From assembly GCA_046349395.1 (NCBI GenBank), contig JAXMCK010000003.1, positions 868,001 to 932,000 of the forward strand: a stretch of DNA of 64,000 nt. The letters are read 5' to 3'. This document shows, in pieces, positions 25,643-34,331 of this stretch. Position 1 is the first letter of the stretch, and every line of letters starts with the position of its first letter. The notes beneath the pieces were generated by a model. It worked only from the letters and a program-made list of their open reading frames with translations. It was not told the DNA's origin and did not search any database. The position numbers and the translations under genes are program-made. The stretch is from JAXMCK01 sp046349395. Its GTDB lineage: Bacteria > Pseudomonadota > Alphaproteobacteria > Geminicoccales > Geminicoccaceae.

Positions 25643-26688
25643 CCCGCCGCGCCCGCCGCCGCGAGGCCCTCCCTGTGCCGATCGAGGGCGGCCACGGTCT
25701 GGTCGACGAGCTCGGCGAGGATGGCCTGAACGGGCTGGATGCGGGCCACCAGTCCCACGCTCTGCCCGGCCATCAAGGAACCGTTCTCGACATCGCCGTC
25801 GACGGCCGCACGGCGCAAGGCGCCGGCCCAGAAATGCTCGATGGCGAGCGACGCTTCTTCGTGGGTCAGCTCGCCCTTGCGGTAGCGAGAAATGACGTCG
25901 ACCTGCGTCTCGGCGAAGCGGCGCGTCGCACCGTTGGCCAACGCCCGAACCGGGATCACCTTGAACTCGGGATCGATCTGGACCGAGGTGACAGCGTCGC
26001 GCGCCGCGGCTCGGATGAAGGCCTGCTTGAACGCCGGGTGGGCGGTCGATTCTTCAGCGCAGACGAAGGCCGTTCCCATCTGCACGCCGGCCGCACCCAT
26101 CTGCAGATAGGCTGCGATCATCTCGCCATGACCGATCCCGCCGGCCACGAACACCGGCACGTCGGTGACGTTGGGCAGGATCTCCTGCGCCAGGACCGAG
26201 GTGGACACCGGGCCGACATGGCCGCCAGCCTCGAGGCCTTCGATGACGAGGGCGTGCGCACCGCTGCGGACGAGTTTCTTCGCGATGGCGAGTGCAGGCG
26301 CGAAGCAGACGATCTTCGCCCCACCCTCCTGCAGCCGCTTCATCGCCTCGCGCGGCGGCAGGCCGCCGGCCAGAACGACGTGCCCGACATTATGGTCGAG
26401 GCAGACCTCGACCAGATCGTTCAGCTTCGGATGCATCACGATCAGGTTCACGCCGAAGGGGCGATCCGTCAGGGCCGCGGTAGCTGCGATCTCCTCGGCC
26501 AGCCGGGGCGGATCCATCGAACCGCAGGCGAGCACGCCGAAACCGCCGGCATTGCTGATGGCGGCGACGAGATTGCGCTCCGACACCCAGGTCATCGCCC
26601 CGCCCATGATGGCGAGATCGGTGCCGAGGAAGCGCCGGCCCTTGTCCCAGAGGCGGTCGAGGAGAGCCCGGCCCGGCGAAACGCTCAC
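25639..26688 (-). CDS. nitronate monooxygenase-like flavoprotein (NPD family)
   Basis: This 349-residue TIM-barrel FMN protein has MGGAMTWVSERNLVAAISNAGGFGVLA near the N terminus, ALVIEGLEAGGHVG (FMN-site glycine loop with the conserved histidine), and VFVAGGIGHGEM with QMGAAGVQMGTAFVCAEES (phosphate-binding end). Family members oxidise nitronates or act as enoyl reductases; the actual substrate here is unknown. The gene sits tightly between lysC (4-bp gap) and ptsP (4-bp overlap), so it belongs to that operon. Confidence 0.87.
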   Translation of the reverse strand: MSVSPGRALLDRLWDKGRRFLGTDLAIMGGAMTWVSERNLVAAISNAGGFGVLACGSMDPPRLAEEIAATAALTDRPFGVNLIVMHPKLNDLVEVCLDHNVGHVVLAGGLPPREAMKRLQEGGAKIVCFAPALAIAKKLVRSGAHALVIEGLEAGGHVGPVSTSVLAQEILPNVTDVPVFVAGGIGHGEMIAAYLQMGAAGVQMGTAFVCAEESTAHPAFKQAFIRAAARDAVTSVQIDPEFKVIPVRALANGATRRFAETQVDVISRYRKGELTHEEASLAIEHFWAGALRRAAVDGDVENGSLMAGQSVGLVARIQPVQAILAELVDQTVAALDRHREGLAAAGAAG

Positions 26689-26692
26689 GCGA

Positions 26693-27916
26693 TCAGTCCC
26701 GGTCGAGGCCGTAGGCGGAGTGCAGCGAGCGCAGCGCCAGCTCCGTGTACTCTTCGCCGATGAGGACGCTCACCTTGATCTCCGAGGTCGAGATCGCCTG
26801 GATGTTGATACCCTTTGCCGCAAGAGTCTGGAACATCTGGTGGGCGACGCCGGCGTGGCTGCGCATGCCGACGCCGATGACCGAGATCTTCACGATGTCG
26901 GAATCCTCGACCACGCGATCGAAGCCGATATCGTCACGCGCCCGCTCCAGAACCGTCAGGGCTCTGGGAAGGTCCGCCTTGCCGACGGTGAAGGTCATGT
27001 TCGCGTACACGCCGTCGCGGCTGACCGACTGGACGATCATGTCGACGTTGATGTTGGCCTCGGCCAGGGGGCCGAAGATGGCGGCGGCGACACCCGGCCG
27101 GTCCTTGACCTGGAGCACACTGATCCGCGCCTCGTTGCGGCTGTAGGCGATACCGCTGACGATCTGGGTTTCCACGATCTCATCCTCATCGACAACGAGC
27201 GTGCCGGGGCTGTCCTCGAAGCTGGAGAGCACCTGCACCCGGACGTGCTGCTGCATGGCGAGAGCGACGGACCGCGTCTCCAGCACCTTGGCGCCGAGCG
27301 ATGCCATCTCGAGCATCTCTTCATAGGTGATGCGGTCGAGCTTGCGGGCCTTGGCGACGATCCGGGGATCGGTCGTGTAGACGCCGTCGACGTCCGTGAA
27401 GATGTCGCAGCGCTTGGCGTTCAGCGCTGCGGCGAGAGCGACGGCGGAGGTGTCCGAGCCCCCGCGGCCCAGCGTTGTCACCCGGCCTTCGGCGGTCGAG
27501 CCCTGGAAGCCCGCGACGACGGCGACACCGCCCTTGTCGAGGAAGGCCCGCACGGGCTCCGGGTCGACATCGAGGATGCGCGCCTTGTCGTAGACGCTGT
27601 CGGTGCGAAAACCGGCCTGCCAGCCCAGAAACGACCGCGCCGGAACGCCGATGGTCTGGAGCGCTATCGCGAGCAACCCGCAAGTCACCTGCTCGCCGCT
27701 GGCGACGACCTGGGCGTATTCGGCGGTGTCGTAGGTCGCCTTGTCGATGCCGTGCACCCAGCAGACGAGCTGGTTCGTGGTCCCGGCCATGGCGGAGACG
27801 ACGACGGCCAACTTGTCGCCCTGATCCCACTGCCGCTTCACGCGCTGGGCCACGTTGCGAATGCGGTCTAGATCGGCGACCGACGTCCCGCCATACTTCT
27901 GAACTACGAGTGTCAC
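26693..27916 (-). CDS. lysC: aspartate kinase
   Basis: This 407-residue enzyme phosphorylates aspartate, the entry step to lysine, threonine, methionine and diaminopimelate. It has the N-terminal KYGGTSV, VVVSAMAGTTN, GRGGSDTSAVALAAAL and VDGVYTTDPR, then two ACT domains starting near residue 265 that carry feedback sites. The start is a GTG at 27916, chosen because VTLVVQKYGGTSV is the family N terminus; the ORF itself extends 20 codons further upstream without conservation. It is the first gene of the leftward block and is divergent from ubiG. Confidence 0.95.
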   Translation of the reverse strand: MTLVVQKYGGTSVADLDRIRNVAQRVKRQWDQGDKLAVVVSAMAGTTNQLVCWVHGIDKATYDTAEYAQVVASGEQVTCGLLAIALQTIGVPARSFLGWQAGFRTDSVYDKARILDVDPEPVRAFLDKGGVAVVAGFQGSTAEGRVTTLGRGGSDTSAVALAAALNAKRCDIFTDVDGVYTTDPRIVAKARKLDRITYEEMLEMASLGAKVLETRSVALAMQQHVRVQVLSSFEDSPGTLVVDEDEIVETQIVSGIAYSRNEARISVLQVKDRPGVAAAIFGPLAEANINVDMIVQSVSRDGVYANMTFTVGKADLPRALTVLERARDDIGFDRVVEDSDIVKISVIGVGMRSHAGVAHQMFQTLAAKGINIQAISTSEIKVSVLIGEEYTELALRSLHSAYGLDRD

Positions 27917-28036
27917 GCTGAAGCCCGTCGTGCTGTCCGGATCGGCGCAAGCTGTCGGGCTCGGGATCCAGGCCAAAGAGACGCGCCCTTCTAGTCAGAT
28001 GGGTCCCTATCGGCAAGCAAGAGGAACAGGTTGGCC

Positions 28037-28807
28037 ATGAGCCGTGCCGCTACGGCAGACGCCGCGGGCGCCACCATCGATCCGGCGGAATTGAGCAAGT
28101 TCCGGGACCTCGCCGAGAGCTGGTGGGACCCGAACGGGAAGCTGGCACCGCTGCACGCGCTGAATCCGCTGCGGATCGCCTGGATCCGCGATCGGGTAGT
28201 CGAGCATTTCAGGCTCGCCGGCGTGGGGCGGCATCCGCTCGCATCGCTCAGCATCCTCGACATCGGGTGTGGCGGCGGCCTGCTGTCGGAGCCGCTGGCG
28301 CGCCTGGGGGCCAGCGTCACGGGCATCGATCCGCTGGCGACGAACATCGACACGGCGCGCTGGCATGCGGAGCAGTCGGGTGTGGAGGTGAACTACGAGG
28401 CCGCGACCAGCGAGGACCTAGTCGCGGCGGGTCGGCAGTTCGACGTCGTCCTGGCGATGGAGGTGGTGGAACACGTTTCCGACGTCGAGACCTTCATGGC
28501 CGACATCGGGAGCCTCGTGCGGCCGGGCGGATTCGTGGTGCTGTCCACGGTGAGCCGCACGATTGCCAGCTTCATGCTGGCGATCGTCGGGGCGGAGTAT
28601 CTGCTGCGGTGGCTGCCCCGCGGCACCCATGTCTGGTCGAAGTTCATCACGCCCAGCGAACTGGCGGGGCGCCTGCGCACGGCCGGTCTTTCACCGCGGA
28701 GCGTGACGGGCGTGGAGTACGATCCGGCACGGCGCGAGTTCCGTCTCGGCCGCGATCCGGGCGTCAACTACATGATGTCGGCGACAGCGCCCCGAGGACG
28801 GGCGTAG
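28037..28807 (+). CDS. ubiG: ubiquinone biosynthesis O-methyltransferase
   Basis: This 256-residue SAM-dependent methyltransferase carries out both O-methylations of ubiquinone synthesis. Visible features are FRDLAESWWDPNGKLAPLH (UbiG signature), SAM motif ILDIGCGGGLLSEPLARLGA, VLAMEVVEHVSD and VLSTVSRT, with the C-terminal LLRWLPRGTHVWSKFI. The ATG at 28037 is chosen; a TTG two codons upstream sits closer to the GAGG at 28021-28024 and is possible. It is convergent with the DUF1178 gene 12 bases downstream. Confidence 0.94.
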   Translation: MSRAATADAAGATIDPAELSKFRDLAESWWDPNGKLAPLHALNPLRIAWIRDRVVEHFRLAGVGRHPLASLSILDIGCGGGLLSEPLARLGASVTGIDPLATNIDTARWHAEQSGVEVNYEAATSEDLVAAGRQFDVVLAMEVVEHVSDVETFMADIGSLVRPGGFVVLSTVSRTIASFMLAIVGAEYLLRWLPRGTHVWSKFITPSELAGRLRTAGLSPRSVTGVEYDPARREFRLGRDPGVNYMMSATAPRGRA

Positions 28808-28819
28808 GAAGGGCGAGCT

Positions 28820-29242
28820 TCAGCCGTCCAGTTTCGGCACGTCGGGAAGTGGGCGAACGGCGATCCCCTCCTCGACCAGTTCCTTCGCTTCGGTGAGCGA
28901 GGCCTGACCGAAGATGTCACGCGCTTCGGTCTCGCCATAGTGAATCCGGCGGGCTTCCTCGGCGAAGCGCGGTCCGACATTGTCGAAGTTCTGTTCGACG
29001 TGCTCGCGCACCTTGCGCATCATGTGCGCCATCATCGCGAGTTGGGCCTTGTTCTCGTCGACGACGGCGACCTCGCGGCCGCGAGCCACCGCCGGCGCCA
29101 TCAGCGCCTTGCGGATCTTGGTGTCGTTGCAGAACGGGCAGCTCAACTGATCGTGGGCGACCTGCTCCTCGAAGGCGGTACTGTCGCGAAACCAACCCTC
29201 GAACTCGTGGTCCTGGCTGCAGTTCAGGCTGAAGCAAATCAT
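28820..29242 (-). CDS. DUF1178 family protein
   Basis: This 140-residue conserved protein of unknown function starts MICFSLNCSQDHEFEGWF and contains a possible metal-binding pair in LSCPFCNDTKIRKALMAPAV, which matches the DUF1178 pattern. The middle is a long helix. It is typically encoded near grxC and ubiG in alphaproteobacteria, as here. The ATG overlaps the grxC stop by four bases. A nitrilase-like gene commonly found between grxC and this gene in relatives is absent. Confidence 0.87.
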   Translation of the reverse strand: MICFSLNCSQDHEFEGWFRDSTAFEEQVAHDQLSCPFCNDTKIRKALMAPAVARGREVAVVDENKAQLAMMAHMMRKVREHVEQNFDNVGPRFAEEARRIHYGETEARDIFGQASLTEAKELVEEGIAVRPLPDVPKLDG

Positions 29243-29517
29243 CCGCGATCGCCCGTGAGGCTGCTGTCGAGAAGCCGGTCCAACTCGCCCCCGGCATCCA
29301 GGGCGACGAGATCGTCGGAGCCCCCCACGCCACGGCCGTCGATGAACACCTGTGGAACGGTACGACGCCCATCAGCACGACGGATCATCTCCTCGCGCCG
29401 ATCCGGCTCCTGCCACAGGTCGATTTCCGTGAAGGCGACGCCCTTCTTGTCGAGAAGTTTCTTGGCCCGCCAACAATAGGGGCACATCGGCGTGGTATAG
29501 ATCTCGACTGTCGACAT
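29239..29517 (-). CDS. grxC: glutaredoxin 3
   Basis: This 92-residue thioredoxin-fold protein has the dithiol active site TPMCPYCWRAKKLL at residues 9-22, the cis-proline motif TVPQVFI and the glutathione-binding GGSDDL. It reduces disulfides and glutathionylated proteins using glutathione. The ATG at 29517 gives MSTVEIYTTP, the family start; an in-frame extension of 13 codons is rejected. It overlaps the DUF1178 start by four bases and lies 46 bases after comF. Confidence 0.94.
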   Translation of the reverse strand: MSTVEIYTTPMCPYCWRAKKLLDKKGVAFTEIDLWQEPDRREEMIRRADGRRTVPQVFIDGRGVGGSDDLVALDAGGELDRLLDSSLTGDRG

Positions 29518-29563
29518 GGATTCCGACGGTCCGAACGCCCGCACCCGCGCGGTCACGAGACGA

Positions 29564-30322
29564 TCATATAAGCGAGCCAGCGTCCTTTACCACCCGCGCC
29601 AGCAGCAGCGCGTCCACCTGTGCGGCGCCGGCGCGACGCAGCACCGAGGCGCAGGCGCCGAGGGTCGCTCCCGTCGTCAGCACATCGTCGACGAGGACCA
29701 CGCGGCGACCCTCGATCCGCGAAGAGCCATTGCGGGCGAGGCGGAAGGATGCGGCGGTGATGTTCTCGCGCCGCGCCTCGGCCGAAAGTCCCTGCTGCGA
29801 GGCCGTGGCCCGATGCCGCCGCAGCGTGTGGGGCAGCCATTGGCGGCCGGTGCGACGGGCGACGGCCTTGCTGAGGACCGCGGACTGGTTGAACCCGCGC
29901 TTGACCAGCCGCCAGCGGTGGAGGGGAACCGGGACCAGCACGTCCGCGGCCTCCAGGATGTCCGCTCCAGCACGAACCATCCAGTCGGCGAAGAGGTCGA
30001 CGCCGTCGAGACGGCCGCCATGCTTGAAGGCGAGGATCAGCCGCTTGCTCTGGTCGTCATAGCGGAGAGCGGCGCGGGCACGGTCGAACGGTGGCTGGTC
30101 GGCCACGCAGCGTGGGCAGATGGGTGCGTCCGGCACCGCGTGCGGCAGTGGGTAGCCGCAGATCCGGCACCAGGGCGGTGCGAGCAGGCGCAGTCCCGAC
30201 CAGCAATCCGGGCAGAGCGCCTGCTGGCCCGAGATCTCGACGGCGCATGACACGCAGCGGGGCGGCAGCAGCAGATCGACGATGTGCCAGCCGACCTTGA
30301 TCGCCGCCGTCGCAACCGACAT
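29564..30322 (-). CDS. ComF family phosphoribosyltransferase-like protein
   Basis: This 252-residue protein has an N-terminal zinc-ribbon-like part with four CxxC pairs (PRCVSC, LCPDC, CRICG, CPRCV) and a C-terminal PRTase domain with VVLVDDVLTTGATL. ComF of competent bacteria is a helicase-associated DNA uptake factor. In alphaproteobacteria the homologue's role is not established. The signature LVPVPLHRWRLVKRGFNQS is typical. The order comF, grxC, DUF1178 is a shared arrangement in the class. Confidence 0.9.
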   Translation of the reverse strand: MSVATAAIKVGWHIVDLLLPPRCVSCAVEISGQQALCPDCWSGLRLLAPPWCRICGYPLPHAVPDAPICPRCVADQPPFDRARAALRYDDQSKRLILAFKHGGRLDGVDLFADWMVRAGADILEAADVLVPVPLHRWRLVKRGFNQSAVLSKAVARRTGRQWLPHTLRRHRATASQQGLSAEARRENITAASFRLARNGSSRIEGRRVVLVDDVLTTGATLGACASVLRRAGAAQVDALLLARVVKDAGSLI

Positions 30323-30361
30323 TGCATGTCCGCTAGCTCATACATCTACTTATGGTTTAGT

Positions 30362-30685
30362 TTATCCGACCGTCTCCGTCGAGTCGTGAATCCAGGCCAG
30401 GTAGTCGGGATTGCCGCCCTGGATCGGCAGCACCGTGATGCCGGCGCAATCGTAGCTGTGAAGCTCGCGGATGCGGCGGGTCAGCGTATCGGCCAGTGCC
30501 GTTCGGGTCTTCAGGACCAGGATCGCCTCGCCCGCTTCGCAGACCTGGCCCTGCCAGCGGTAGATCGACAGGGCTCCCGGCATGATGTTCCCACAGGCGG
30601 CGAGCCACTCCTCGACGACCGTTCGCCCTATTCTCGTCGCTTCGTCCTGGCTCGCGCAGGTCACATAGAGGAGCACCGCGTCCAT
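30362..30685 (-). CDS. cutA: divalent cation tolerance protein CutA1
   Basis: This 107-residue protein has the CutA1 pattern: LLYVTCASQDEATRIGRTVVEEWLAACGN, IYRWQGQV and VLKTR, and the C-terminal YLAWI. CutA1 trimers have a PII-like ferredoxin fold; the link to copper tolerance is indirect and the molecular role is unsettled. It starts six bases after the stop of the peptide-ABC permease gene, so it is probably the last gene of that operon. Confidence 0.93.
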   Translation of the reverse strand: MDAVLLYVTCASQDEATRIGRTVVEEWLAACGNIMPGALSIYRWQGQVCEAGEAILVLKTRTALADTLTRRIRELHSYDCAGITVLPIQGGNPDYLAWIHDSTETVG

Positions 30686-30691
30686 GCTGGA

Positions 30692-31609
30692 CTACCTCGT
30701 CTCGTGACGTGGATCGAGCGCGGCCGACAGGCCGTCGCCGATCAGGTTGAAGCACACGACGGCCGTGAAGATCAGGAGGCCCGGCCAGACGGCGAGCATG
30801 GGCGTGTCCCAGACCAGTTCCTGGGCTCCCGTCAGCATATTGCCCCAGGAGGGTGTCGGCGGCTGGATGCCGAGGCCGAGGAAGCTCAGCACCGACTCGG
30901 CGAGGATCACGTCGCCGGCGGCGAGGGTCGTCGCCACCACAATGGGTCCGGCGGCGTTGGGCAGCACGTGGCGCAGGGCGATGTGCAGGCCGTTGCCGCC
31001 GAGGGCGCGGGCCGCCGTCACGAACTCACGGCGACGGAGGCTCAGCACCTGCGCCCTGACGAGACGGGCCGTCGACGGCCAACCGAACAGGGCCACGATG
31101 ACGACGATCTTGGCGACGGCCAGCCCTTCCGCAGGTAGCAGGCCGAGCCCAAGCTTCGCCGGATCGATCGCCGCCACGACGATGAGGATGGGCAGGAGCG
31201 GCAGGGAGAGGACGGCGTCGGTGACGCGCATGAGGGTGCTGTCGACGGCACCGCCCGTGAAGCCGGCGGCTAGACCGATGCAGGTCCCGATGGCCGCTGC
31301 GAGCACCGCACCCGTGACACCGACGAACAGCGAGATCCGCCCGCCGTAGAGCAGACGAGCAAGCAGGTCGCGGCCCAATTCGTCGGTGCCCAGGGGGTGT
31401 GCGGCGCTCGGCGGCTCGAACCGGGCGAGCAGGTCCACGGCGGCGGGGTCGAGCCCCCACCAGCGGCAGAGGAGAGGGGCCGCCAACGCCGCAAGGATCA
31501 GCAGAAGCAGCATCGACGCCGCGGCGAAAGCGGCTGGCTCGCGGCCGAACCGGGCCGTCGCGCGGCGGCGGCGCTCAGCCGAGATCGATGCGGGGATCGA
31601 GGCGAGCAT
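30692..31609 (-). CDS. peptide/nickel-type ABC transporter permease (DppC/OppC family)
   Basis: This 305-residue polytopic inner-membrane protein begins with a cytoplasmic basic segment and a first helix (AAFAAASMLLLLILAALAAPLL). It has the OppC signature HPLGTDELGRDLLARLLYGGRIS and the ATPase-contacting EAA loop AARALGGNGLHIALRHVLPNA. It pairs with the upstream permease to import oligopeptides, dipeptides or a related compound. Its start lies 35 bases inside the upstream permease gene. No ATPase genes follow; cutA does. Confidence 0.88.
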   Translation of the reverse strand: MLASIPASISAERRRRATARFGREPAAFAAASMLLLLILAALAAPLLCRWWGLDPAAVDLLARFEPPSAAHPLGTDELGRDLLARLLYGGRISLFVGVTGAVLAAAIGTCIGLAAGFTGGAVDSTLMRVTDAVLSLPLLPILIVVAAIDPAKLGLGLLPAEGLAVAKIVVIVALFGWPSTARLVRAQVLSLRRREFVTAARALGGNGLHIALRHVLPNAAGPIVVATTLAAGDVILAESVLSFLGLGIQPPTPSWGNMLTGAQELVWDTPMLAVWPGLLIFTAVVCFNLIGDGLSAALDPRHETR

Positions 31610-32537
31610 AGACGAGGTCGGCCAGGAGGTTGGCCATCAGCACGACGGCGGTCGCCAGCATCAGGGCGGTGAGGGCCAGATTGAAGTCGTTGCCCATGAT
31701 GGCGTCGTAGATCAGCTTACCCATGCCGAGATAAGCGAAGACCGTCTCGACTACGAGCGCACCCGAGAAGGTCTGGCCGATATGCACGGCCAGGATCGTG
31801 ACGAGCGGCAGGAGAGCAGGGCGCAGCGCGTGGTGCAGGAGGACGCGGGTGGGGCCGGCGCCGGACGCGCGTGCGGTCCGGATGAAGGGCTCGCGCAGCG
31901 TCTCTCGAACGCTGCCGCGCACATAGCGGAAGAAAGTGGCGGTGGTGACGAGCGTCAGGGTGACGACGGGCAGCACCAGATGCCTGAGCCGGTCGACCCA
32001 GGTCGAAGCACTGGCCGAGGACCCGCTCGCCGGCAGCCAGCCCAGTTCGACCGCGAACAGCACGATCAGGAGGATGGCGAGCCAGAAGGTGGGGATGGAC
32101 GCACCGGCAAAGGCGGTCATGTTGAGAGTGCGATCGAGCAGACTGCCCGCCTTCGCGGCAGCGATGACGCCCAGGGGGACCGCAATAGCCAATGCGAGGC
32201 ACAGGCTCGTGCCCATGAGGAGAAGCGTGTTCCCCAGGCGGGGCAGGAGGATGTCGGCGACGGGCACGGAATAGAGCCTGGAGTAGCCGAGATCGCCTTC
32301 GGCCACCCGGCCAAGCCACCCGGCCCAGCGCTCGACGATCGGACGATTGAGGCCCTGAAGGGCACGAAGGCGGGTGGCATCCGCACTCGTCAGCGACGGG
32401 TCGGAGGCGACCATGAGGTCGATCGGATCGCCCGGCATCAGGCCGATCAGGGCGTAGACGGCCAGGCTCATGACGAGGAGGACGATCGCGGCCTGAACGA
32501 GCCGGCCGGCGATGTAGCGGATCAGCCGGCCGCTCAA
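31575..32537 (-). CDS. peptide/nickel-type ABC transporter permease (DppB/OppB family), TTG start
   Basis: This 320-residue permease starts LSGRLIRYIAGRLVQAAIVL, then VYALIGLMPGDPIDLM (DppB signature) and the EAA loop RTARASGAGPTRVLLHHALRPA. The long open frame extends to 32978, but the family N terminus and a TTG at 32535-32537 overlapping the stop of the binding-protein gene (TTGA) fix the start. Translation is therefore probably coupled to the upstream gene. The substrate is unknown. Confidence 0.85.
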   Translation of the reverse strand: MSGRLIRYIAGRLVQAAIVLLVMSLAVYALIGLMPGDPIDLMVASDPSLTSADATRLRALQGLNRPIVERWAGWLGRVAEGDLGYSRLYSVPVADILLPRLGNTLLLMGTSLCLALAIAVPLGVIAAAKAGSLLDRTLNMTAFAGASIPTFWLAILLIVLFAVELGWLPASGSSASASTWVDRLRHLVLPVVTLTLVTTATFFRYVRGSVRETLREPFIRTARASGAGPTRVLLHHALRPALLPLVTILAVHIGQTFSGALVVETVFAYLGMGKLIYDAIMGNDFNLALTALMLATAVVLMANLLADLVYARLDPRIDLG

Positions 32538-34186
32538 TGGGTCCTCGTATCCCGCCAGTCCTCGACCCAGTAGGTCACGGGTGACTGATTGCCGGTCGGC
32601 ACGATGCCTTCGAGCCAGCGCGGCCAGATGTAGGCGTCCGCGCGGAAAAAGAGCGGCAGGGCCGGCAGGTCCTCGGCATAGAGCTGCTGCTGCTTGTCCC
32701 ACAGTGCCTTGCGCTTGTCGCGGTCCAACTCGACCTCGATCGCGTCGAGCAACTGGTCCATCCGGGGGCTGCGGTAGCCGGTGTAGTTCTGGCCGGACCA
32801 GCCGTTCGCTTCGCTCGGGATCTCCTCGGAGTGCAGGATCGTGCGGGGCGGGTTCTCGGGCGAGCTGATCCAGGCGAACAGCACGCCGCCGTCGAACTTC
32901 CGCTTCGTCAACGTCTCGGCGAACAGCACCCGGGGCGGCTCGTTGCGGACCTCGACCTGGATGCCCAGCGCCTGCCACTGGCTCTGCAGGATCTGCTGCA
33001 TCAGCTCACGGCTGCGGTTACCGGCCGTCGTCATGAAGACGAGCTTCAGCGGCTCCCCCGCGGCATTGCGACGAGTGCCGTCCGCCCCCTTGGTCCAGCC
33101 CGCCTCGTCGAGCAGGGCGGCGGCCTTGGCCGGATCGTAGGCGTAGGTCGTGACCTTGGCCGAGTGGACCCAGTCCAAGGGATGGACCTGACCGTCAGCC
33201 ACCGGCTGGCGTCCGGCGAAGAGGCGCTCGCTGATCGAGGCGCGATCGATGCCGTAGAGCAGGGCGTGTCGGACGCGGCGGTCGGCCAGGACGGGATTGT
33301 CGAGCTGCAGATCGACATGCTCGTAGATCAGCCCCGGCTGGTACCGGACCGTATAGTCCTCGCCGTGCCGCTTCTCGAACGCCAACGCCTGGTCGAGCGA
33401 AAGGCCCAGCGTGCCGTCGATCATGTCGATGCCGCCGGACAGCAGATTGGCTTCGAGGGCCGTCGTGTTCTCGATCGCCTTCACGATGATGGCATCGAAG
33501 ACGGGAGCTTTGCCCCACCAGTGCGGGTTGCGCTCGAGCCGGATCGTGCTGCCGGGCTCGATCGCGGCGATCCGGTAGGGCCCGAAGGCGAGACCGGGAT
33601 TGGTCGGGTCGGTGTCGAAGCGGGTGCGGTTGCGGTAGGTGACCGGGTCCTGCTCGAACACCGGCCGATCCACATGGGCCGGCAGCAGTCGGAAGTCGTT
33701 GATGGCGTTGTAGTTGAAGGTCAGCTTCTCGTCGTGGATCGTGAAGGTACGATCGTCGACGACGTCGATCTTCCAGAACCGGCGATACATCTCGGCATTG
33801 CCGACGCCGCTCTGCGGATGGCGTCCGACCTCCCAGGTGAACATCACGTCGTCGGTGGTGACGGGCGTGCCGTCGGCCCAGGTGGCGTCGGGATGGATCG
33901 TGAAGGTCAGTGCAACGCCCGACCTGCCGTCCGGTGTGGTCTCCCGCACGGCCTTGCCGTTCTCGAAGGTCGGCAGCTCGGTGCAGAGCATGCAGACCAG
34001 TTCCCATTTGTCGTCATAGGCCGTGAAGGGTCGCTGGGTGAGGCCCAGGACATAGCTCTTCGCAGCCATCGACTCGATGTTGGGATGGAGGTTGGACGGG
34101 AACTGGCTGATGCCGATCGTGAGGTCGCCGGCCCGCGCAGCGCTCCAAGCCAGCAACCCGACAAGACAGGCCATCAACCGCCACAT
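32534..34186 (-). CDS. extracellular solute-binding protein family 5 (peptide/nickel type)
   Basis: This 550-residue periplasmic protein has a signal peptide (MWRLMACLVGLLAWSAARA) followed by DLTIGISQFPSNLHPNI. The SBP family 5 motif LTFTIHPDATWADGTPVTTDDVMFTWE lies near residue 110. YVLGLTQRPFTAYDDKW and VRHALLYGIDR are also typical. It would deliver a peptide-like ligand to the two permeases downstream. The start is the ATG at 34186, preceded by GAGGGC about six bases upstream; the open frame extends 90 codons further but as shadow sequence. It is divergent from pyk. Confidence 0.9.
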   Translation of the reverse strand: MWRLMACLVGLLAWSAARAGDLTIGISQFPSNLHPNIESMAAKSYVLGLTQRPFTAYDDKWELVCMLCTELPTFENGKAVRETTPDGRSGVALTFTIHPDATWADGTPVTTDDVMFTWEVGRHPQSGVGNAEMYRRFWKIDVVDDRTFTIHDEKLTFNYNAINDFRLLPAHVDRPVFEQDPVTYRNRTRFDTDPTNPGLAFGPYRIAAIEPGSTIRLERNPHWWGKAPVFDAIIVKAIENTTALEANLLSGGIDMIDGTLGLSLDQALAFEKRHGEDYTVRYQPGLIYEHVDLQLDNPVLADRRVRHALLYGIDRASISERLFAGRQPVADGQVHPLDWVHSAKVTTYAYDPAKAAALLDEAGWTKGADGTRRNAAGEPLKLVFMTTAGNRSRELMQQILQSQWQALGIQVEVRNEPPRVLFAETLTKRKFDGGVLFAWISSPENPPRTILHSEEIPSEANGWSGQNYTGYRSPRMDQLLDAIEVELDRDKRKALWDKQQQLYAEDLPALPLFFRADAYIWPRWLEGIVPTGNQSPVTYWVEDWRDTRTH

Positions 34187-34249
34187 TCGCTGCCCTCGGA
34201 CTGTCGCAACCCGGCTCCAGGATGGGTGTACGGCCGACGGTCGGCAAGA

Positions 34250-34261
34250 CGCACCGGTGCG
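34250..34261. promoter_or_regulatory. 12-bp palindrome in the divergent spacer before pyk and the peptide ABC genes
   Basis: CGCACCGGTGCG is a perfect palindrome, centred about 76 bases before pyk and 70 bases before the binding-protein gene. This position would suit an operator acting on either promoter. The sequence is GC-only apart from the A/T pair, so chance is possible. Confidence 0.3.
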
Positions 34262-34331
34262 GTGACTTCGTAGGAGCCGTCGGATAAACCCGCCGCGGTG
34301 GCGGCAAGAAGATTCACGTCTGGAGATGAGC

